Shown: positions 14,431 to 20,795 of the stretch, one piece after another | Numbering within the stretch: the first letter of the stretch is position 1 | How the letters are laid out: every line of letters begins with the position of its first letter | Source of the DNA: Candidatus Cloacimonadota bacterium | GTDB lineage: Bacteria; Cloacimonadota; Cloacimonadia; Cloacimonadales; Cloacimonadaceae | Length of the DNA stretch: 30,671 nt | Direction: 5' to 3' | Assembly: GCA_028681035.1 (NCBI GenBank) | Contig: JAQUJJ010000033.1 | Coordinates: forward strand, 1 to 30,671 | Position numbers and translations under genes: made by a program | Notes under the pieces: generated by a model | Databases searched by the model: none | Seen by the model: only the letters and a program-made list of their open reading frames with translations | What the model was told of the DNA's origin: nothing

Positions 14431-15422
14431 TTAAGTTCGGACATCCCTGGTTTTTGCTGCTATTATTGCTTATACCTCTCTATCTATGGTGGGAAACCAG
14501 CTACACGACAAAGCGCAAGCTTTCCTTACCACATTCCAGATTGCAGCAACTAAAACAGTTAAGCGCAGGGCAGTTTCCATATCAGTATCTGTTTCCGGGT
14601 TTACGCTGCCTTATTATTATGTCTCTGGTGCTTGCCATAGCCCAGCCCAGATGGGGTGTGCAAACGCGCAATATGAACAACAAGGGAGTGGATATTGTGC
14701 TGGCGGTGGATATCAGCGGCTCTATGCTGGCGATGGATTTTGCACCAGATAACCGTCTTGGTGCTGCTATCAGCGTTGCCAAAGATTTGGTAAGCCGCAG
14801 ACCCAATGACCGCTTTGCCTTGGTTGCTTTTTCGGAGTATGCCTTAACTCAGGTTCCCATTACTTTCGATCACAATGCTATGCTGGGAAGTTTACAGCAG
14901 CTAAAGGTCAATGAAACTGCTTCTGGAACAGCCATTGGTTTGGGGCTTGCCAAGGCGGTTGCCAGATTGAAGGATAGCAAGGCAAAGTCCCGCATGGTTA
15001 TTCTTATTACTGATGGAGTTAACAATACGGGTGAAATTGACCCGTTAAGCGCAGCAGAGATGGCAAAACAGCTTGGCATAAAGGTATATCCTATAGGAGT
15101 GGGTAGTGGTGGCATGGTTCCCTTTCCCTTTTATGACCCCATCTTTGGAACTCGCTACGTGAACACTTTGATAGAGCTTGATATGGTTACACTTAACAAG
15201 ATTGCGGCGGTAACCGGCACTGGTAGAGCTGCTTTGGCGACGGATGCTTCCAGCCTTAGTGAGATTATGCTACAGATAGATAAGCAAGAAAAGACCACTT
15301 TCAAAACTCAGCCCAGCTACAAATACAGCGAACGCTTCATGCCCTTCTTGTGGGTTGCTTTTATGTTGCTGCTGATAGAACTGCTACTCAGAACATACGT
15401 TATGCCCATATTACCGGAATAG
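14427..15422 (+). CDS. batA: BatA-like VWA membrane protein
   Basis: The 331-residue protein has two N-terminal hydrophobic segments (about 7-22 and 56-72), a VWA domain and a C-terminal helix (about 308-325). The metal-ion site is intact: DISGS at 95-99, a Thr/Ser in the AFSEYALTQVPIT region, and the ITDGVNNTGEIDP segment. The domain lies between the membrane helices, as in Bat proteins of Bacteroides and Leptospira. The gene overlaps its upstream neighbour by 4 nt (ATGA) and is followed 2 nt later by a second VWA gene. Confidence 0.92.
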   Translation: MIKFGHPWFLLLLLLIPLYLWWETSYTTKRKLSLPHSRLQQLKQLSAGQFPYQYLFPGLRCLIIMSLVLAIAQPRWGVQTRNMNNKGVDIVLAVDISGSMLAMDFAPDNRLGAAISVAKDLVSRRPNDRFALVAFSEYALTQVPITFDHNAMLGSLQQLKVNETASGTAIGLGLAKAVARLKDSKAKSRMVILITDGVNNTGEIDPLSAAEMAKQLGIKVYPIGVGSGGMVPFPFYDPIFGTRYVNTLIELDMVTLNKIAAVTGTGRAALATDASSLSEIMLQIDKQEKTTFKTQPSYKYSERFMPFLWVAFMLLLIELLLRTYVMPILPE

Positions 15423-15424
15423 CC

Positions 15425-16420
15425 ATGAATATCGTATATCCTCATCTGCTTGCCCTGCTGCTTATTTGTTTACTATTATTCCTGCTTGTTTTCCGTCGCC
15501 AGAAAAGAGTGAAGAAACGCTTTAAACGCTATGCAGAAAGCCACATGATGCAGCACTACTTTCGCAGCCAATCTCCTTTCTGGGTGGGATTCAAACTGGT
15601 AATCTTGTGTCTGGCTCTGGCACTAATAGTGCTTGCCTTGCTGCGTCCCCAATGGGATTATGCGCAAAAAGAAACGGAAAGTAGCGGAATGGATATTGTT
15701 TTTGCCATCGATGTATCAAAAAGTATGGATGCGCAGGACATGATGCCCAGCAGGTTGATGCGTGCAGTAATCCAGATATCGGCTTTTTTAGACCAAGTAC
15801 AAACAGACAGAATCGGCATCATAACCTTTGCGGGAGTGGCAACCTTGGAATGCCCTTTAACGGACGACTACGGTGCCGTAAAGATAGTGCTAAACAGTTT
15901 ATCCACCAGCAACATCCCCAAGCCAGGCACTGATATTGGAGCAGCCTTAAAGCTTGCCGCAGATGCCTTCATCCCGGATCAGCAGCAGAACACCCTAATC
16001 CTTATTTCTGATGGAGAGGATTTGGAAGGAGCTGCCATGAAAGAAGCCAAACTACTTAAAACCAATGGCGTCCGCATTCACACCATGGGCGTAGGCAGCC
16101 CCGAGGGTTACCTTATCACCAATCCACAGACCGGACAGGAAGTGATAAGCAAACTGGATGAAGCATCACTCACGGAAATCTCTCACATTAGCGGCGGTGA
16201 ATATTATCGTGTTACCCCCGGTGGGGAAGAAATCCAGCTTATCCTTAAGCGCATATACGAAAGCGAAGAGAAGCGTGTTAACCGTAAAAGCATAAACGTG
16301 CTAAGAGAGCAGTATCACATCTTTGCCGGCTTTGCTTTGCTGCTATTGGTTTTGGAAAGCCTTATCGACCCCCGCAAGCGCAAGGGCATGCTTGCCGCGG
16401 AGAACAGCTATGAAACTTAA
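15425..16420 (+). CDS. batB: BatB-like VWA membrane protein
   Basis: From the ATG at 15425 the product is 331 residues with the same plan as its neighbour: hydrophobic segments at about 7-23 and 53-73, a VWA domain and a C-terminal helix. The metal site reads DVSKS (96-100), with ISDGEDLEGA later. The tandem of two VWA membrane proteins is the BatA/BatB signature. The frame is open 75 nt further upstream inside the batA-like gene, but that part encodes nothing BatB-like. The ribosome binding site is weak, so coupling to the upstream gene is likely. Its 3' end overlaps the BatC-like gene by 11 nt. Confidence 0.92.
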   Translation: MNIVYPHLLALLLICLLLFLLVFRRQKRVKKRFKRYAESHMMQHYFRSQSPFWVGFKLVILCLALALIVLALLRPQWDYAQKETESSGMDIVFAIDVSKSMDAQDMMPSRLMRAVIQISAFLDQVQTDRIGIITFAGVATLECPLTDDYGAVKIVLNSLSTSNIPKPGTDIGAALKLAADAFIPDQQQNTLILISDGEDLEGAAMKEAKLLKTNGVRIHTMGVGSPEGYLITNPQTGQEVISKLDEASLTEISHISGGEYYRVTPGGEEIQLILKRIYESEEKRVNRKSINVLREQYHIFAGFALLLLVLESLIDPRKRKGMLAAENSYET

Positions 16421-17000
16421 ACGCAAACGCTTAATCCTGATTCTCTTATTGCTTATCATTCTGGGCTTCATCTTAGAGTTTGTTGCACGTCCCAAGGTAA
16501 TCTCGCAAAGCCTAGCCGAGTTCTTGTATAAAACCAAACGCTACAGCACTGCTGATAAGATATTTACCCGCAACGGCAAGGATGGGGATGCCACGGCTTC
16601 GGCAAATATGGCAAAAAGCCTTTACAAGCAAGATAAATACGAGGATGCTCAGAAGTATTCCGAGCAAGCTTTAAGCAAGGCAAATGCTAAAGCATCTTTG
16701 AACTATGACAGCGGGAATATAGCCTACAAACAAGGTGATTACCAAGCTGCGTTAGAACATTATCGCAAGGCATTGCTGCAAAATCCCAAAGATGCCGATA
16801 CCAAAGCCAACTACGAGCTTGCTTTAAAACAAATGCAAAACCAAGCCCAAAAGCAAGCACCTCCAAAACAAGAAGAGAAAGAAGACCCCAAGAAACAGGA
16901 AGAGATAAAAAACATCCTGGGTGGCTTGGACAACAAAGAAAGCAGTGACCGTAAACAACAGAATCCCCAGCAAGGGCTACCTTCAACCAAGTGGTGGTAA
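16410..17000 (+). CDS. batC: BatC-like TPR protein
   Basis: The 196-residue product begins MKLKRKR followed by a strong hydrophobic anchor (about 8-25), so it is probably membrane-tethered. TPR-like repeats follow: TADKIFTRNG, ASANMAKSLYKQDKYEDAQKYSEQAL, then ASLNYDSGNIAYKQGDYQAALEHYRKALLQNPKDADTKANYELAL. The C-terminal tail is rich in Gln, Lys, Pro and Glu and ends in Lys-Trp-Trp. BatC proteins elsewhere also have a charged tail. I chose the ATG at 16410, which lies within the end of the BatB-like gene. It likely serves as a scaffold for the VWA proteins. Confidence 0.87.
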   Translation: MKLKRKRLILILLLLIILGFILEFVARPKVISQSLAEFLYKTKRYSTADKIFTRNGKDGDATASANMAKSLYKQDKYEDAQKYSEQALSKANAKASLNYDSGNIAYKQGDYQAALEHYRKALLQNPKDADTKANYELALKQMQNQAQKQAPPKQEEKEDPKKQEEIKNILGGLDNKESSDRKQQNPQQGLPSTKWW

Positions 17001-17002
17001 AC

Positions 17003-18781
17003 ATGAAAAAGGCTTTTCTATTTCTGCTTTTTCTGCCTATATTGCTTAGTGCAGTAAGGGTGGATGTTTCGGTAAACAAATATACCATCAGCACTAATGA
17101 CCAGCTTACGCTTACCCTAAAGATTAGCGATTCCGCCAGATTAAACGTTTCAGAACCGTCAGCTCCGGTTGTTAACTTACTTAGTTTTAGGAACATGACC
17201 AGTTCCTCCGCCAGTTCGGTATCGTGGCAAGGGGGCGGAATGGTATCCGAACATTCGCATACTTATAATTATATCTATTTTCCGCAAAAGACCGGAAAAA
17301 CTACCATTCCAGCTTTTAGTGTTAAGGTTAACAATCGGGATTACAAAACCCGTCCTATTGATATTACTGTTATTGCTGCCGCCAATCCTAATTCCAAGCA
17401 GAGCCAATCTTCTCCCGCATTTCCCAATTCCAATCCTTACGGTTTTACTTTGCCGGATTATTGGGGAGATAACAATCAGGCACTGGGAAACACCTTTCTT
17501 ACTGCCTTACCTGAAACCCAGTATGTGTATAGCGGCTTTCCTGCGCTGGTTTCATACTATCTTTATACCGATGAGATGGTGCGGTCTTTTAATCTGGAAG
17601 AAGAAAATGACTTTGAAGGATATGGCAAAAGCACTTACGAGCAGCCGACGATGCTGAATTACGAAGATGTCCGCCATAATGGCAAAAACTATAAACGTGC
17701 GCTGATTAAGCGATTGGCGATTATGCCTAATAGAGAGGGAACGCTGCAAGCACCTCAAATGAAGGGTATTGCACGGCTCTATAACTTTGGCTATCTAAAC
17801 AAAAGCCTGCAAAGCACTGGTGGGGTTATTGCCGTGCGTCCGCTTCCCCGAACCAACGTAGCTGCTGGATTTAACGGAGCAGTGGGTAACTTCAAGCTAT
17901 CGCACAGTATCTCCAAAGCCGAATTAGCTTTGGGCGAAGCACTTACTTTTATTTTAAAGATTCAAGGCAGAGGCAATTTTAACCGCTTTTCCGCTCCGGC
18001 TTTCGCCACTGGAAAGGGATTTCAGGTATCCAGTCCGGTAGTTATGGATAATATAAACGCTGGTATAGAGGGCAGCAGAACCTTTTATTACACCTTAATT
18101 CCGCAGAGCAAGGGACAGCTAAAACTGCCTGATTTGCCTTTTTCTTGGTTTGATAACGACCAAGGGGAGTACCGTACATACTCCATTTCCAATCAGATAA
18201 TAGAGGTGAAATCTGCCAATGTGCTAAGCTACCTGAACCGTATTTGGGAGCCGCAAACTCCCCGTTCCATGCACCCAAAGATAAACAAAGCCAAATATCC
18301 CGCTTACATTACTTATGCGGGGCAAGCTTGGTATTGGCTAATAGTATTCCTGATTCTTGCTTTTTGCGTGCTAGTGTCTATTAAAGCTTATGAACTAAAA
18401 CTGAAAAGGAAATCCCCAGAACTTTATGCCAAAAAGCAAGCCGGACGTATTTTGCAAAAATATATGAAACAAGCGACCAACGCAGCCCAAAATCTATCTC
18501 CGGAGTTCTACCCTTTGGCAGAGAAAGCTTTGTTCGATTATCTTACTGCCAAATACAAGCTTGGCAACAGCCTTTCCACGGAAGAGAAGATATCTATGCT
18601 TAGAGAGCAAAATGTACCCTTGGAGCTGGTTGAAGAGATGCAAAGCTTCTTGCAACACTGTCTTACGGCTAGGTTTATGCCGGAAGCGGATAGGACGATT
18701 AACCTGCAAGAAGACCTTGGTTTGCTGCAAAACATCATCTTCGGCTTCAGCCGATTAAAGAACCATAATCAGGGAGTCTAA
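17003..18781 (+). CDS. batD: BatD family protein
   Basis: The 592-residue protein starts MKKAFLFLLFLPILLSAVRVDVSVNK, a clear signal peptide, from the ATG at 17003 (2 nt after the BatC-like stop, with ggtggt upstream). Repeated Ig-like beta domains follow in the periplasm (DQLTLTLKIS, KTGKTTIPAFSVKVNNRDYKTRPIDI, GEALTFILKIQGRGNFNRFSAP, QSKGQLKLPDLPFSWFD). A membrane helix lies at about 440-460 (WYWLIVFLILAFCVLVSI), then a basic cytosolic tail of about 130 residues. This is the standard BatD plan. It may link periplasmic clients with the VWA proteins, though this is an inference. Confidence 0.92.
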   Translation: MKKAFLFLLFLPILLSAVRVDVSVNKYTISTNDQLTLTLKISDSARLNVSEPSAPVVNLLSFRNMTSSSASSVSWQGGGMVSEHSHTYNYIYFPQKTGKTTIPAFSVKVNNRDYKTRPIDITVIAAANPNSKQSQSSPAFPNSNPYGFTLPDYWGDNNQALGNTFLTALPETQYVYSGFPALVSYYLYTDEMVRSFNLEEENDFEGYGKSTYEQPTMLNYEDVRHNGKNYKRALIKRLAIMPNREGTLQAPQMKGIARLYNFGYLNKSLQSTGGVIAVRPLPRTNVAAGFNGAVGNFKLSHSISKAELALGEALTFILKIQGRGNFNRFSAPAFATGKGFQVSSPVVMDNINAGIEGSRTFYYTLIPQSKGQLKLPDLPFSWFDNDQGEYRTYSISNQIIEVKSANVLSYLNRIWEPQTPRSMHPKINKAKYPAYITYAGQAWYWLIVFLILAFCVLVSIKAYELKLKRKSPELYAKKQAGRILQKYMKQATNAAQNLSPEFYPLAEKALFDYLTAKYKLGNSLSTEEKISMLREQNVPLELVEEMQSFLQHCLTARFMPEADRTINLQEDLGLLQNIIFGFSRLKNHNQGV

Positions 18782-18784
18782 AAG

Positions 18785-19489
18785 ATGAAATGGATATCGT
18801 GTGTTCTGCTAATCGTTGTTGCCGCTTGCTTGCCATTATCTGCTCAGATGGATTCACTTTCCACGGGCAAGCCGACTGATCAGGTTGATATAAACAATGC
18901 AGATTACTATTACAACAAAGGCTTGGATTATTTTGCTGCGGGGAATCAAGGTTATGCAAATCTGTATTTCCTGAAAGCTCTAAACCTAAACTCAGCGCAT
19001 AAATATGCACGGGCAAACCTGGATTTGTCCGTGCGCATGAGTGCGGATAATAAGCTGTATCCAGAGCACCTTTTTCTGGTGCAGCTAATGTTTAAAACGC
19101 TGGATTTCTTTAGTGTAAACCGTTTGGCATCTCTTAGCTTACTGTTATTGTTGCTGGCTGCCATCAGCCTTGTGTGGTTGCTGTTTTACAATCCCGAAAA
19201 AGAGCGTGCCCTTCCGCTGCTTATCTTTGTCCTCTTTCTTTTGCTCTGTATAAGCTCATTTACGTCGCTTGCCATAAAGAGCCATAAGCAGAAACATAAC
19301 CAATTTGCGGTACTCATTGCTGGTAATACTCAGCTTCTTCCTATGTCCGAAACAGAATCTAAGCCTCTTGCCGATATCCATGCGGGGCTTATTTTCACTC
19401 TTATCGAAACCAAGGGAGAATACAGCATTGTGCGCCTTCCCAATGGGCTTATCGGCAGAGTTCTCTCCGCGGAAATAGCTAAAGTGTAG
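18785..19489 (+). CDS. batE: BatE-like TPR and SH3-like membrane protein
   Basis: The 234-residue protein has a signal peptide (1-20), a short TPR-type segment (ADYYYNKGLDYFAAGNQGYANLYFLKALNLNSAHKYARANL, about 38-80), two membrane helices (about 118-138 and 146-162) and a C-terminal SH3-like segment (AVLIAGNTQLLPMSETESKPLADIHAGLIFTLIETKGEYSIVRLPNGLIGRVLS). This TPR-membrane-SH3 order matches BatE. It starts 3 nt after the batD-like stop and ends the operon. The stop codon lies inside a small repeated stem-loop element. Confidence 0.88.
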   Translation: MKWISCVLLIVVAACLPLSAQMDSLSTGKPTDQVDINNADYYYNKGLDYFAAGNQGYANLYFLKALNLNSAHKYARANLDLSVRMSADNKLYPEHLFLVQLMFKTLDFFSVNRLASLSLLLLLLAAISLVWLLFYNPEKERALPLLIFVLFLLLCISSFTSLAIKSHKQKHNQFAVLIAGNTQLLPMSETESKPLADIHAGLIFTLIETKGEYSIVRLPNGLIGRVLSAEIAKV

Positions 19490-19509
19490 AGTAGCATTGC
19501 GATGCTGCT
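19490..19509 (+). repeat. Stem-loop at the end of the Bat operon
   Basis: agtagcat (19490-19497) pairs with atgctgct (19502-19509), with one G-U wobble and a 4-nt loop. It starts directly after the batE-like stop. The same phrase frames the stem-loop at 9781-9801. The A-rich sequence after it does not fit a classic plus-strand terminator. Confidence 0.5.
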
Positions 19510-19553
19510 GAAAAAGCACAGAAAATAAGCAGATATGCCATGTAGAGAACCTA

Positions 19554-19630
19554 GCTTGAACTGCCCTATCATTGCCCACTTATTGCCCACCACAAGGGCA
19601 ATGGGTGGGCAATGATAGGGCAGTTCAAGC
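19554..19630. repeat. Long palindrome, copy B of an intergenic repeat family
   Basis: The 35-nt arms at 19554-19588 and 19596-19630 are reverse complements at 33 positions. The two remaining pairs would be T/U with G, so an RNA would pair along its whole length with a 7-nt loop (accacaa). The right half matches copy A at 8840-8880 almost exactly. No terminal T-run, target-site duplication or coding content is evident. Confidence 0.88.
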
Positions 19631-19650
19631 AGGGAAAGTTCTTTTTTGGT

Positions 19651-19672
19651 TGTCCGACGTTCAGGTCGGACA
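19651..19672. repeat. Perfect 8-bp hairpin
   Basis: tgtccgac (19651-19658) pairs perfectly with gtcggaca (19665-19672) around a 6-nt loop (gttcag). It lies 20 nt after the long palindrome and has no T-run after it. Confidence 0.6.
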
Positions 19673-19791
19673 TAACTTCAGAGCAATCTCAATTATTGTT
19701 CAGGCGGATGGAAGAGCTGCTCTGGAGTTGCGGGATATACTAGTGAGATACGAGAGCCACAGCCGAAGGGGATGTTGACTAACCAAAGTTG

Positions 19792-19820
19792 GCAATACAA
19801 AGTAGGTCGAGAGGTATTGC
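19792..19820. repeat. 7-bp inverted repeat upstream of the dapA promoter
   Basis: gcaatac (19792-19798) pairs with gtattgc (19814-19820) around 15 nt. It lies just before the -35 box at 19848, so it could be an upstream operator or simply another of the small palindromes of this genome. Confidence 0.4.
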
Positions 19821-19847
19821 TTGATTTATGTTGACTAAAAAAGAGCT

Positions 19848-19876
19848 TTCACTTAGCTTGGATTGATGTGTATAAT
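19848..19876 (+). promoter_or_regulatory. Sigma70-type promoter for the dapA operon
   Basis: TATAAT at 19871-19876 is a perfect -10 box. TTCACT at 19848-19853 is a fair -35 box at the ideal 17-nt spacing. The dapA ATG is 34 nt after the -10 box and carries the ribosome binding site ggagg. Seven closely packed genes follow. Confidence 0.6.
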
Positions 19877-19910
19877 ATTAAACAAAGAGGATAGAATCCT
19901 GGAGGTTATT

Positions 19911-20786
19911 ATGTTGCAAGGATCATACGTAGCTTTGGTTACGCCCTTCAAAGATGGCTCGATAGACTGGACTGCTTTGGAAGGTTTGATTCAGTTTCAT
20001 GTCGAAAACGGCACCAACGGAATCGTTCTGCTTGGTACAACTGCCGAAACAGCCGGCTTGGCATCGGACGAGAAAGATGCGCTGCTGCGTTTTGCCATAA
20101 ACAAGATTGGCGGAAGGCTGCCAGTGATGATTGGTACTGGCACAAACAACCTGCACCAAACCCTTGCTGCTACTGCCAAGGCAAAGGAATTGGGTGCAGA
20201 TTATGCTTTGGTGATAACGCCATACTATATCAAACCTACTCAAAACGGTTTGCTGGAATACTTTGGCACCATTGCCGACAAAGTGGATATCCCAATTGTG
20301 CTGTATAATGTTCCCGGGCGTACCAGTATTAATATGGCTGCTGCCACCACGGTGCAGCTTGCCAAAGAGCACAAAAACATCGTGGCTATCAAAGAAGCCA
20401 GCGGAAACTTGGTGCAAGCCACACATATTATCCGTGATGCACCCGAAGGCTTTGTGTTGATGAGCGGTGAAGATGCCATGAACATGCCCTTGATGGCAAT
20501 TGGTGCAAAGGGTATAATTTCCGTAACTGCCAACGTGGCACCCAAACTGTTGAGCGAGCTGGTCGCCTCGTGCCTGAAAGGCGATTTTATTACAGCCGCA
20601 AAGCAGCATCTGGCTTTAGCAAAACTGAATGATTTGATGTTTATAGAAACAAATCCCATCCCCGCCAAAGAAGCCCTGCACATGATGGGAAAGATGGGTT
20701 TGGAATTCCGTAGCCCCATATGTCCCTTAATGGATGGCAACCGTGAAATCCTTAGAAAGGGATTGCAAGAATACAACATTATTTAA
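19911..20786 (+). CDS. dapA: 4-hydroxy-tetrahydrodipicolinate synthase
   Basis: The enzyme condenses pyruvate with aspartate semialdehyde, the first committed step to diaminopimelate and lysine. From the ATG at 19911 (ggagg 6 nt upstream) it is 291 residues, the normal length. The Schiff-base Lys is at 161 (IKEASGN), the Tyr of the catalytic relay at 132 within YNVPGRTS, the substrate-binding Arg at 137, and the Thr pair at 43-44. The usual GTTGE motif reads GTTAE here, with Ala for Gly, so a related pyruvate-dependent lyase cannot be fully excluded. It heads a seven-gene operon, and no other lysine gene is in the window. Confidence 0.93.
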   Translation: MLQGSYVALVTPFKDGSIDWTALEGLIQFHVENGTNGIVLLGTTAETAGLASDEKDALLRFAINKIGGRLPVMIGTGTNNLHQTLAATAKAKELGADYALVITPYYIKPTQNGLLEYFGTIADKVDIPIVLYNVPGRTSINMAAATTVQLAKEHKNIVAIKEASGNLVQATHIIRDAPEGFVLMSGEDAMNMPLMAIGAKGIISVTANVAPKLLSELVASCLKGDFITAAKQHLALAKLNDLMFIETNPIPAKEALHMMGKMGLEFRSPICPLMDGNREILRKGLQEYNII

Positions 20787-20795
20787 GAGGAACAA

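Larger units (their letters stand above)
19490..19910. other. Intergenic region between the Bat operon and dapA
   Basis: No gene is supported. In order the stretch holds a stem-loop at 19490-19509, the long palindrome at 19554-19630, hairpins at 19651-19672 and 19792-19820, a pair of direct copies of atgttgacta (19772-19781 and 19828-19837), and a good promoter at 19848-19876 for dapA. The dapA transcript leader would be about 30 nt, so there is no room for a lysine riboswitch downstream of that promoter. Confidence 0.65.

Noticed and set aside
19554..19630. Palindrome B as an insertion sequence or MITE
   Set aside because: I see no transposase and no target-site duplication at its edges. 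It stays a repeat of unknown origin until copies are compared.
19877..19910. A lysine riboswitch in front of dapA
   Set aside because: The leader after the promoter is only about 30 nt, far too short for a lysine riboswitch.
19923..20609. A 228-codon minus-strand frame opposite dapA
   Set aside because: It is rich in Cys, His and Gln as expected for an antisense shadow of a well-defined gene, and matches no family.
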